The translations under genes were made by a program, and so were the position numbers. A stretch of 64,000 nucleotides of DNA from JANQQN01 sp964519665 (lineage in GTDB: Bacteria > Myxococcota > Kuafuiibacteriia > Kuafuiibacteriales > Kuafuiibacteriaceae). Below the pieces are notes generated by a model. It had not been told where the DNA came from. It was given only the letters and a program-made list of their open reading frames with translations, and made no database searches. How positions within the stretch are numbered: the stretch's first letter is position 1; each line of letters starts with the position of its first letter. Shown here in pieces: positions 26,058 through 34,186 of the stretch. Location: the NCBI GenBank assembly GCA_964519665.1, contig CAZFIV010000014.1:1-64000 (forward strand), given 5' to 3'.

Positions 26058-26130
26058 TGGGCCCACCAGGATTCGAACCTGGGACCTATCGGTTATGAGC
26101 CGACAGCTCTAACCGCTGAGCTATGGGCCC
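26058..26130 (-). tRNA. tRNA with CAU anticodon, probably tRNA-Ile2 (lysidine type)
   Basis: A full cloverleaf reads on the minus strand. The 7-bp acceptor GGGCCCA pairs with TGGGCCC at 26059-26065, and D-arm GCTC, T-arm GGTTCGAATCC and a 7-base anticodon loop CTCATAA follow. The CAU anticodon can belong to tRNA-Met or to isoleucine tRNA modified by TilS. C4-G69 and C5-G68 in the acceptor stem, and the overall resemblance to E. coli tRNA-Ile2, favour Ile2. CCA is not encoded. It lies 19 bp downstream of pdxA on the same strand. Confidence 0.9.
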
Positions 26131-26149
26131 GACGCTCCGGAGGGCAGGT

Positions 26150-27205
26150 CTACGCCCGGGAGCGGACGGCGTCAAGCCGACCGTTCTTGACCGCCTCCCA
26201 CCCGTCCACAACCATCTGCCGAGCCAGCCGCATCGCTGCGATCATCGAGCTGGCCGACGCCACCCCCGCCCCCGCGATATCGTAGGCGGTCCCGTGGTCG
26301 ACGCTGGTTCGAATGAAGGGCAAACCAAGGGTCACATTCACGGCCTTATCGAAGTCGAGCATCTTGATCGGGATGAGTGCCTGATCGTGATACATACCGA
26401 TCACGACATCGAATTCACCGGCCACTGTTCGCTGATAGATCGTGTCGGCGGGATAGGGCCCGTGCGCCAAAATGCCGCCGGCCTTCGCCGCCACGATCGC
26501 GGGCTTGATGAATTTGACTTCTTCGTTCCCGAACAACCCATCTTCACCCGCGTGCGGATTGAGGCCGGCGACCGCGATCCGGGGTCGCCGACGTCCGAAA
26601 TGCAGCTGAAAGGTCTCGTTCACGACCCGAATCGCGTACGTGACGAGGTCCTCCGAAAGCCGGTCCGGCACGTCGCGAAGGGGAATATGGGTGGTGATCG
26701 GAACCACCTTGAGCGACGGCCCAGCGAGCATCATGAGTGGCCGAACGCCGCCCGAAAGATCGGCCAACATATCGGTATGGCCGGCCCAATGCGCACCAGC
26801 TCGATTGATCGAGACCTTGTTGATCGGTGCGGTCACGATCGCATGTACATCCCGCGCCCATACCGCATCAAAGGCTCGACGAATGAAGGCGACCTGCGCG
26901 GTGTCCGAGGCCAGACTCGGTTGAGCCCAGCCGAAGTCCTTGGGGGTCAGCCGAGACACGCTGAGTACCGGCAACACGCTCGTGGTCTGGAACTCTACGG
27001 CCTCCGCGGGATGCTGGACTTCTACGAGTTCAACGTCGATCGCAAAGTCGCGTGCAGCCCGTCGTAGGACCCCGGCGTCGCCATACACGACCAACGCCGC
27101 ATCACCGCGAACGTCGTTGACGGAAGCCGCTTTCAGGATGACCTCCGGCCCGATCCCAGCCGGATCGCCCATCGTTATCGCCAGTAGTGGGACACGTTCA
27201 CTCAT
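26150..27205 (-). CDS. pdxA: 4-hydroxythreonine-4-phosphate dehydrogenase
   Basis: NAD-dependent enzyme of the DXP-dependent vitamin B6 pathway. The 351-aa product begins with LAITMGDPAGIGPEV, the family hallmark. Further motifs are TAPINK, the metal-site GHTDMLA, AVAGLNPHAGEDGLFG, and HDQALIPIK near the C terminus. It overlaps the upstream FHA-domain gene by four bases and is followed by the tRNA. This operon placement with a signalling gene is probably not functional. Confidence 0.96.
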   Translation of the reverse strand: MSERVPLLAITMGDPAGIGPEVILKAASVNDVRGDAALVVYGDAGVLRRAARDFAIDVELVEVQHPAEAVEFQTTSVLPVLSVSRLTPKDFGWAQPSLASDTAQVAFIRRAFDAVWARDVHAIVTAPINKVSINRAGAHWAGHTDMLADLSGGVRPLMMLAGPSLKVVPITTHIPLRDVPDRLSEDLVTYAIRVVNETFQLHFGRRRPRIAVAGLNPHAGEDGLFGNEEVKFIKPAIVAAKAGGILAHGPYPADTIYQRTVAGEFDVVIGMYHDQALIPIKMLDFDKAVNVTLGLPFIRTSVDHGTAYDIAGAGVASASSMIAAMRLARQMVVDGWEAVKNGRLDAVRSRA

Positions 27206-29667
27206 GGGCTCTCCTTATACTTACGGAGGATCTCGCGGACACGATTCGCGTCTCCGGCATCCGGCCGGAGCTCGATGTATCGGCGATAATGCTTAATGGC
27301 ACTCTTGGGCTGGTCTTGAGCCGCGTAGGCCACCCCTAGATTGCGATGGCAGTCCGGCTCATCGGGTTCGAGGCGTAGGCACTCTTTCAAGACCCTCTCC
27401 CCGCGCGCGAAATCTCCATTGATCACGTACCGCTTTCCGAGCGTCAACATCCGCTTGGCCTTCACCGCCCGAGCCGCCTTTCGCTTCGCGGCCAGCCGCT
27501 TCTGCCGAGCGGCGGAGGTCGCCGACGGACGGGCCGGGGGCGGAGGGGGTACCTCGGCCGGCGGCTCCACCAACGCCGCCTCGAGGTCGGTCCGACCGTC
27601 ACCGCCCGTCGCGGTTTTCGGTGCGGCAGTAGAATCAGGGAGCGTGAGAGCCTCCGTCCCCGCTTCCAGCGGCTCGGAGAGCGCCGGATCCACGGTCGCG
27701 TCGGCACCCGGGGCGTCCACGCTCTCGCCCGGGGAAGAGCCCACCCGACTGGAAGCTCCAAGCAGCTTGTTGGCCGCTTCACACAGCTGTTCGGATGCGG
27801 CGCGGTCCCAGAACAAATGCCTTTGCTCGTCGCACAGCTCCACCGCCGCTTCGTAGCGCTCGGCCTTCATCAGCGCCTGCAGCTCCCGGTCTGTGCGGTC
27901 GTCCCGACCCAATACCTCGTACAGGACGATGGCCGCCGCGACGGCCAGAATGATCACCACGATCATGACCAGGCCAACCGAAACGCCCCGCCGACGCACC
28001 GCCCTAGGTTCGATCAAGCTCGGTGCGGGACGCACCGCCGCCGTGGTGGGATCGACCGACGTGGCGAGGGGCGCGGGCATCCCTCGTGCGGAGCGTGGCT
28101 CCCGACCATTCCACTCGGGCCAGGGAGCTCCGCCCGGCGAAGGTACCGACACCGAAGGCGGCATTCCGGCCGTGGCCGACGCCTCATACGTAGCCTCACG
28201 GGTTCCTTCACGGTCGGACGTGCTCACTCGATGAAGATCGGAGGGCCGCTGTTCTCCGTCGCCGCGTGGTTCGCGGTAAGCGGCGGGCGTCGTGGCCGCC
28301 CGGCCGGACACGTGGCTCGATGGATGGGTTGTGCCTAAGACCGGATGAGCGCTGGCCTGCGCGCCTGGGATGGGGTCGCCGCCATGCCCTTCGGCGCTCG
28401 ACCCGGCGGCCACGGCCGGCGTCGGATGCTCCACGGCCGGACGGGAAGCAGGTGGCTCCAGCGCGCTCAGCGGCGCATCGGTGACCGTCGGGGCCTGGCT
28501 GCTGTCGTAGCCCGCGACATCGGCCATCGGGGTGGTGTCGCCAAGGCCATCGAGCGGTTCGTCGGGATCGTCGGCCGCGGATGGCGGGGGCGCGACGCCC
28601 GCCGCTCTCATTTCCGCGGCTTCCTCGGGCGTGGGTCGAAAGGGCTCGTCGGCGGGCACGAACCGGAACCGAACGTGCCCCAATTCGATGAGGTCGCCCT
28701 TGCGGAGGTCGGTCATCGCGTACTCCTCGCCGTTGACGAGGATGCCGTTGGCGCTTTGGAGGTCGATGATCTTGTGAGTCCGACCGTCGAAGAGAATCTT
28801 CGCGTGGTTACGGGACACCGACCGATGCTCGACAACGATGTCGTTGTCTTCCACCCGCCCGATGATCAGCTCCGGCCGAGTCAACGCGAACGACTTTCCG
28901 GCGTAGCTGGTGCTGACGCAGATAAGTCGAGGCATCGGCGCTCTGATCTCGGGCCCAGGCTGCAGCTCGGGGGGCGCCGCCGTTGAGGCCGCGGGACGCT
29001 CGTGAGGACGAGGTGCCCGGAGGCCCCGACCGGGAAACGGCGGTAGCGTCGTGCGTGCAGCCTCGGGTCCGTCTTCGGCGAGGTCGTTGGAGGCCAGGGC
29101 CGCCGGCGACGGGATCGGCTTGGGCCGTTCGTCAGGGGGCGGCGGTAAGACATTGGGCACGCCAGCGACACTGGTGGGAACCGGTTGGTCGATAATCGTA
29201 TCGTTGCCGTTGCGATCGCCGCCGGCCCTCGGAGCGCTGATCGGGGGGCTGGCTTGAGGCTGCAGCAGCTCGTCGGGAAGCTGAAAATCGGGAACGGTGC
29301 CGGCTTGCGGCCACGTGCCGGAGGATTGGTCGGGGGATGCAGCGGGTTCTGGCGCTTCGGACCGAGTCACGCTTTTTTGAAGCGCGAGGTGGTAATCACC
29401 GATCTCGACGAGATCTCCCTCCTTCACCTCGTAGGTGCCGGAGATCCGTTCACCGTTGATCTTAATCCCGTTGTAGCTGTCGAGATCCCGGATGTAGACC
29501 GCCCCGTTGGTGCGCTCGAGCCGAGCGTGCCGCCGGGACACGTTCCGCTCCATCAATCGGATCGTATTACCTTCTCGACGGCCGATGGTGAGGTCACCAT
29601 CGGCCAGCGGATATACGGTCGTCTTGCCCTCGTCATCCTCGATGATGAGCTTGAAGATCGTAGCCAC
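27202..29667 (-). CDS. membrane protein with two FHA domains and C-terminal TPR
   Basis: Phosphothreonine-binding signalling protein of 821 aa. FHA1 spans about residues 5-95 (GRREGNTIRL, SRRHARL, NGIKING) and FHA2 about 250-335 (GRVEDNDIVV, SRNHAKI, NGILVNG). The long stretches between and after are low-complexity, rich in Pro, Ala and Gly. One membrane helix lies at about 560-580 (VGLVMIVVIILAVAAAIVLY). The C-terminal part (about 700-821) has a basic coil and TPR units (NGDFARGERVLKECLRLEPD, AIKHYRRYIEL). The topology suggests that FHA domains face the cytosol and read Ser/Thr kinase marks, with the TPR outside. It overlaps pdxA by 4 bases. Confidence 0.9.
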   Translation of the reverse strand: MATIFKLIIEDDEGKTTVYPLADGDLTIGRREGNTIRLMERNVSRRHARLERTNGAVYIRDLDSYNGIKINGERISGTYEVKEGDLVEIGDYHLALQKSVTRSEAPEPAASPDQSSGTWPQAGTVPDFQLPDELLQPQASPPISAPRAGGDRNGNDTIIDQPVPTSVAGVPNVLPPPPDERPKPIPSPAALASNDLAEDGPEAARTTLPPFPGRGLRAPRPHERPAASTAAPPELQPGPEIRAPMPRLICVSTSYAGKSFALTRPELIIGRVEDNDIVVEHRSVSRNHAKILFDGRTHKIIDLQSANGILVNGEEYAMTDLRKGDLIELGHVRFRFVPADEPFRPTPEEAAEMRAAGVAPPPSAADDPDEPLDGLGDTTPMADVAGYDSSQAPTVTDAPLSALEPPASRPAVEHPTPAVAAGSSAEGHGGDPIPGAQASAHPVLGTTHPSSHVSGRAATTPAAYREPRGDGEQRPSDLHRVSTSDREGTREATYEASATAGMPPSVSVPSPGGAPWPEWNGREPRSARGMPAPLATSVDPTTAAVRPAPSLIEPRAVRRRGVSVGLVMIVVIILAVAAAIVLYEVLGRDDRTDRELQALMKAERYEAAVELCDEQRHLFWDRAASEQLCEAANKLLGASSRVGSSPGESVDAPGADATVDPALSEPLEAGTEALTLPDSTAAPKTATGGDGRTDLEAALVEPPAEVPPPPPARPSATSAARQKRLAAKRKAARAVKAKRMLTLGKRYVINGDFARGERVLKECLRLEPDEPDCHRNLGVAYAAQDQPKSAIKHYRRYIELRPDAGDANRVREILRKYKESP

Positions 29668-29704
29668 GCGTCCGCCTTACCCTCGGTCCTCGATCGGTGC
29701 TGGG

Positions 29705-29746
29705 CAACCGATTCCGGTCGATCGCCAACCGATTTCGGTCGATTGC
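29705..29746. repeat. 21-bp tandem direct repeat with internal palindrome, possible operator
   Basis: Two adjacent 21-bp units (29705-29725 and 29726-29746) match at 19 positions. The second holds the palindrome ACCGA-TT-TCGGT; the first has one arm mismatch. A spacing of 21 bp places both copies on the same face of the helix. The element is 38 bp upstream of the FHA-protein start codon (minus strand), so it may bind its regulator. Confidence 0.55.
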
Positions 29747-29868
29747 GCTCGCAAGGACATCGGTCGTCGCCGTCCCCTTCGACCCGGGAGCGCGCGGACG
29801 GGTTCGTCCCGACTGGCGCTTCCGAAGCATTCGGATAGCATGGTGATTTCGAAGCGTAAAGCCGACGG

Positions 29869-31113
29869 CTACCGGGAACTCGAGCGTTCGCGAAGACGTT
29901 CGCGAAGAGTATCGAGCGCTGCCATCAGCTGATGATCAGGCCTCGGCGCATCGAGCGGTGAGTGTATAAAGGGCGCCGCCGTTTCTTGCCCCTCGACCTC
30001 CGAATCCTCCCGCCGAGGTACGACTCGGTCGGGTGTGATGCCCACGCCCGAGATTGAACGCCGACCCGGCGTGAGGTACCGAGCGACCGTCAGCTTGAGG
30101 GCGCTACCATCCTCGAGCTCGATCACGGTTTGGACCGATCCTTTGCCAAACGTCTGGGTTCCCATGATCGTGGCCCGCCGGTGGTCCTGAAGGGCGCCGG
30201 TGACGATTTCCGCCGCCGACGCCGTACCCCCGTTGACGAGTACGACCATTGGATACGGCGGCTCAGTACCCCGCGGGTGTGCGCGCTCGACGTCCAGCGT
30301 TCGACGCCGACCTTGGGTCGACACGATGACTCCTCGTCGGAGCCAGGTATCGGCGACCCGAACGGATTCTCCCACCAGGCCCCCCGGGTTGTCCCGCAAA
30401 TCGAGTACGAGGCCCTTCAAGGGCCCTTCATCGTGGAGAGCAACCAGCCCTCGTTCGAGATCTCGATAGGTCCGCCGGGTAAACATTCGGATTCGTACGT
30501 ATCCGATGCCGTCCGGCCAGCGACGGGTCGTGACCGATTCGACGCGAATTCGTTCACGACGCACCGGAAGCTCGTCGGTCAAGCCCTCGCGGCCGCGAAC
30601 GACGGTCAGACGAACGGTCGTTCCCGCGGGACCTTTGATGCGGGCTACGGCATCCGCGAGCGATCGGCCGGCGAGCGAGCGCCCGTCCACCGCTATGATC
30701 ATGTCGTCGATCCGTAAGCCCGCTTTGACCGCCGGCGAGCCCTCGTAGCGTTCGACGACCAGGACCCCGGCGGCCCTGCGGACCAGCTCTACCCCGATTC
30801 CGCCGAACTCGCCCTGTGCTTCATCTTTGGTCGCCGCGTATTGCTCGGGGTCCAAGAACGCGCTGTTCGGATCGAGATTCGCAAGCATGCCGCGGATCGA
30901 AGCGTAGATGAGGTCGTCGGTCGAAACTTCGCGGACGTAGTTGTTCTCGACGTAGTGCAGAACGCGAGCGAACACACCGAGGCTTCGGTACGCTGCGTCA
31001 TCCTCATCGTCAGCGGCAGAGGCCAGCGACGACGCCGTCGCCCCTCCCGCGAAAGCCGCTCCCAAAAGGCAAAGCCGCCACAGAAACGCGCGCATGCGAT
31101 CAACATACGCCAA
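29869..31113 (-). CDS. S41-family C-terminal processing peptidase
   Basis: Exported serine protease of 414 aa. A hydrophobic leader (about 7-30, ending ASSLASA) is followed by a PDZ domain (about 100-185, GEFGGIGVELV and GSPAVKAGLRIDDMI). The S41 core has the catalytic Ser in GGTASAAEIVTGAL (about residue 304) and the Lys in TFGKGSVQ about 25 residues later. Such Prc/CtpA enzymes degrade or trim periplasmic proteins. ATG at residue 7 is an equally good start. It lies upstream of the FHA gene on the same strand with a 200-bp gap. Confidence 0.94.
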   Translation of the reverse strand: MAYVDRMRAFLWRLCLLGAAFAGGATASSLASAADDEDDAAYRSLGVFARVLHYVENNYVREVSTDDLIYASIRGMLANLDPNSAFLDPEQYAATKDEAQGEFGGIGVELVRRAAGVLVVERYEGSPAVKAGLRIDDMIIAVDGRSLAGRSLADAVARIKGPAGTTVRLTVVRGREGLTDELPVRRERIRVESVTTRRWPDGIGYVRIRMFTRRTYRDLERGLVALHDEGPLKGLVLDLRDNPGGLVGESVRVADTWLRRGVIVSTQGRRRTLDVERAHPRGTEPPYPMVVLVNGGTASAAEIVTGALQDHRRATIMGTQTFGKGSVQTVIELEDGSALKLTVARYLTPGRRSISGVGITPDRVVPRREDSEVEGQETAAPFIHSPLDAPRPDHQLMAALDTLRERLRERSSSR

Positions 31114-31186
31114 CTCGATGGGCGGCCGACGCAGATGAAGGCGATGAAAGTTGCCCAGGTGTCGTGCAGATGGCTACCGTGCGCAC

Positions 31187-32755
31187 ATGGCGAGTTTGCT
31201 GAACCCGTCGGAGCGCCGCCGGGTTCTGGTGGCCACCGCGTTCGGGTCGTCGATGGCCTTCATCGACACGACGATTGTGAACGTCGCGCTGCCCAACGTG
31301 CAGAGCGCCTTGGGAGCATCGGCGGCCGAGGCCCAGTGGGTGGTCGAGAGCTACATGATGGTGCTCGGTGCCCTGATCCTCGTGGGGGGCGCCCTCGGTG
31401 ACCGCTTCGGGCAGATGCGGGTCTTCAAATACGGGGTAGCCACCTTCGCCGTGGCCTCCATCGCCTGCGGAGCCGCTCCGAACGCGACGTTCCTTATCTT
31501 TGCCCGCCTCGCTCAGGGCCTGGCCGGCGCCCTGCTCGTTCCATCTTCGCTCGCCCTGCTCGCGGCCGCTTATCCTCCCGAGGAGCGAGCGACCGCGATC
31601 GGAACCTGGTCGGCATTCGCCGCCTTGGCGACGATGCTGGGCCCGCCCGTCGGAGGGGGGATGGTCATGTTTCTCTCTTGGCGGGCGGTCTTCTATGTCA
31701 ACCTCATCTTCGCCGGCGCCGCCCTGTGGTCGCTCCGACCGGTGCCGTCTTGCACTGAGCCCGATCCCACCCGCAAGCTCGACGGCATCGGCGCCTTGTT
31801 GGCGAGCCTCGGCTTGGGCGGTGTCGCATTCGGTCTCACGGAAGCTGGCCCGAACGGCCTCACCCATCCCGAAGTTCTTGTTGCGTTGGTCCTGGGCTCC
31901 CTCTGTCTGGGAGCGTTCATCGTACATGAAGCCAAGACGGACAATCCGATGATGCCTCTCAATCTGTTCGCATGTCGGGCCTTCTCGGGAGCCAACCTCG
32001 TAACCATCGGGCTGTACGCGTCGCTGTCCGGAATGTTGTTCTATCTGCCGTTCGTCGTCATGCAAGTCGATGGCAAGTCGTCTTTCGAAGCGGGCCTCTT
32101 CTTCTTTCCGATCGCGCTCGTCATCTCGTTGATGTCGAGATGGTCGGCTAGACTCGCCGACCGGGTCGGCGCGGGCACCCTGCTGTCGGTGGGGGCCGGG
32201 ATCACCGGCATCGGATTCCTCGGGCTGGCCGAAACGCTCGGGTGCGGCGATCTGTGGCGATACTTGCCGCCGGCCATCATGCTCGGGGTCGGAATGGGTT
32301 TTTGCGTAGCGCCCCTCACCAGTACAGTGATGACATCGGTCCCGCCGGGCCGGACCGGAATCGCCTCCGGAGTCAACAATGCGGTCTCCCGAATTGCGCA
32401 GGGCATGGCGGTGGCCGGATTCGGCCTGCTCGTTCAGCACAGCTTCGCGGTTTCGATCGACGCGAAGATCTCCAGCCTGAGTCCCTCCGAACAGCGCGTC
32501 GTGTTGGCTCAACGTGAAAAGCTCGCCGGAGCCGAGCTTCCCGACTCGTGGAGTGAGCCGAGGCGAGAATACGTGCAGGGGCTCCTGAATGCCTCGTTCA
32601 TCGACGCGACTCGAAAGGCTGGATGGATGGCGGCGTTGCTGTCGTTCGGGAGCGCCGCGGTGGCGCTGACTATGCTGGGGCGGGGATCGACGTCGCGCCC
32701 TCTCCAACCTTCACCACCAAAACGGTCAGGTTATCGGGCTTACCTTCCCGACTGA
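31187..32755 (+). CDS. DHA2-family MFS exporter
   Basis: Inner-membrane drug or metabolite exporter of 522 aa with about 14 membrane helices. The N terminus has MAFIDTTIVNVALP, the DHA2 motif D1. The A motif GGALGDRFGQMRVF follows, and the C motif APPVGGGMVMF is present as GPPVGGGMVMF. The frame opens at 31151, but ATG 31187 starts at the usual point before helix one. The last 86 bases overlap the 3' end of the convergent PP2C gene. The substrate cannot be inferred from neighbours. Confidence 0.94.
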   Translation: MASLLNPSERRRVLVATAFGSSMAFIDTTIVNVALPNVQSALGASAAEAQWVVESYMMVLGALILVGGALGDRFGQMRVFKYGVATFAVASIACGAAPNATFLIFARLAQGLAGALLVPSSLALLAAAYPPEERATAIGTWSAFAALATMLGPPVGGGMVMFLSWRAVFYVNLIFAGAALWSLRPVPSCTEPDPTRKLDGIGALLASLGLGGVAFGLTEAGPNGLTHPEVLVALVLGSLCLGAFIVHEAKTDNPMMPLNLFACRAFSGANLVTIGLYASLSGMLFYLPFVVMQVDGKSSFEAGLFFFPIALVISLMSRWSARLADRVGAGTLLSVGAGITGIGFLGLAETLGCGDLWRYLPPAIMLGVGMGFCVAPLTSTVMTSVPPGRTGIASGVNNAVSRIAQGMAVAGFGLLVQHSFAVSIDAKISSLSPSEQRVVLAQREKLAGAELPDSWSEPRREYVQGLLNASFIDATRKAGWMAALLSFGSAAVALTMLGRGSTSRPLQPSPPKRSGYRAYLPD

Positions 32756-34028
32756 TCATTCGTCGGCTGACGACGTCTCGCAGCCGACGCGTCGCCGAGG
32801 CGGCATCCCCGGCCTCGATGAGAATCTTGCCGATCTCGTCTTCGGGCAGGCGCGAGTCGAGCAAGCCGTCGGTACCAAAAAGAAAGAAATCGCCCTCGCT
32901 GACCGGCCATCGGTACGCCTGGTGCTCGAAAGTGGGCTTGCGGGTCATGCCGAGACCCTCGAGCAAGAGGCGCCCCACGCCCTGCACTTCGGTGCTCCGC
33001 AAGTGCTTTCCTTGAGCATCGAACTGCATCGTACCGGAGTCGCCGACGTTGACGATGACCGCCTCGTCGTCGTCGATCATCGCGCCGACGAACGTCGTGA
33101 CCTCGCCTTTGCCGCGCTCGAGAATCGCGTCGTGCGCGCGGCGCGCAGCCCGAACGAGGGCGGCTTCGGCGTCGTCCCGGTTCGCTCGGAGAGCAGCGAC
33201 CTTCTGCATCTCGTCGAAGAGCATCTCGCCCGCCACGGCCGTCGCGGCGCCCCGGGCCGTCTCGTCGGAACCTTCTCCACCGGCTTGGTCGAAGACGCCG
33301 ATAAACAGTCGACCTTGTGCATCGGCGAATAAGGCGCCCCCATCCTCGTTCCAGTTCTTGTAGTTGTGCCCGCGGTGCGTGTGGAGGGCGGCATCGGCGA
33401 CCGGGCTCCGCAGATTGTAGACGGTCGGCGTCTCTTTGTTGCCGGCGATCAGCCCGTACTGCGAATTGGCTTCGAGGATCGATTCGATCGGAACGTACGG
33501 AACGGCCTGCATCGGTCGCGCGGTCGATAGCGGCCGGGCTTCGGGCGTCAATCCCTTGTTCGGCTTGATCTGAATCGTTTTTTCGGAATCGCCGTGAATG
33601 ACATCCTCCATCATCCGGCGGACCTCTCGGGGGTCGACCCGCTGACCCGACCGACTGAGCACCATGATCTCGCCGTCATCCGAAAGCCCGGCGACCCAGA
33701 ACGGTTTGTCTTCCAAATAGAAGAAGTCCCCAATCTTGAGCGGATTGCACTGGGCGAGAAGGCGCGAATCCAGGTCTTTGGTGCTCAAACCCGAGGTCGC
33801 TCTCAAGAGCACGGTCACGCTCTTGCCCGGGTCGACCTCGCTCACCACCCCGAGGGACCAGCGCCCCGACGTTCGCGGCACTCGGGCGAGGTCGCCCACC
33901 TGATATCGGTCGACGGCCGTAATCTCTCGCGGATGGCTGAGGCTCTTGAGATCGAGCAGACGGTACTCCGGCTCGAAGTCGAGCTTTCGCTCCAGGACCG
34001 CAAGCTCCGCTTCAGTCGGCGAACCCAC
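32670..34028 (-). CDS. PP2C-family protein phosphatase-like protein with N-terminal accessory domain
   Basis: A 452-aa protein. The C-terminal part (about 215-452) is a PP2C-like fold: NWNEDGG near the start, then IGVFDQAGG, where the usual DGMGGH is altered but the metal Asp stays. Next comes VNVGDS, then LFGTDGLLD, and finally KPDNLTVLVV. The N-terminal 200 residues (strand-rich, ELAVLERKLDFEPEYRL) are not recognised. A longer frame to 34715 overlaps the lipoprotein gene, so I chose GTG 34028, which has no strong ribosome-binding site. It probably reverses Ser/Thr phosphorylation. It is in line with a membrane protein and lipoprotein (36822 to 34187). Confidence 0.85.
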   Translation of the reverse strand: MGSPTEAELAVLERKLDFEPEYRLLDLKSLSHPREITAVDRYQVGDLARVPRTSGRWSLGVVSEVDPGKSVTVLLRATSGLSTKDLDSRLLAQCNPLKIGDFFYLEDKPFWVAGLSDDGEIMVLSRSGQRVDPREVRRMMEDVIHGDSEKTIQIKPNKGLTPEARPLSTARPMQAVPYVPIESILEANSQYGLIAGNKETPTVYNLRSPVADAALHTHRGHNYKNWNEDGGALFADAQGRLFIGVFDQAGGEGSDETARGAATAVAGEMLFDEMQKVAALRANRDDAEAALVRAARRAHDAILERGKGEVTTFVGAMIDDDEAVIVNVGDSGTMQFDAQGKHLRSTEVQGVGRLLLEGLGMTRKPTFEHQAYRWPVSEGDFFLFGTDGLLDSRLPEDEIGKILIEAGDAASATRRLRDVVSRRMISREGKPDNLTVLVVKVGEGATSIPAPA

Positions 34029-34186
34029 AACCGGAAAGGCTACCCGTGGTGTCGCCTGGCGAAAAGGCCTGGCGTCACAACTTTGAGATGATGCTCGCTT
34101 TTCTGCGGGTGCGGGGACCCGGGTGCGACCGAGCCGGCGCGCGCCGGGCTTGGCCGTTCGACCAGCCGGTCTATCGTCGCACGGAG

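Noticed and set aside
25798..26285. Several 60-135 codon frames over the tRNA and terminator
   Set aside because: They run through a tRNA and its terminator on both strands and have no coding character.
31100..32707. 535-aa minus-strand frame over the MFS gene
   Set aside because: The opposite strand has clear MFS motifs; this frame is low-complexity (Gln/Arg/Glu/His) and has no domain.
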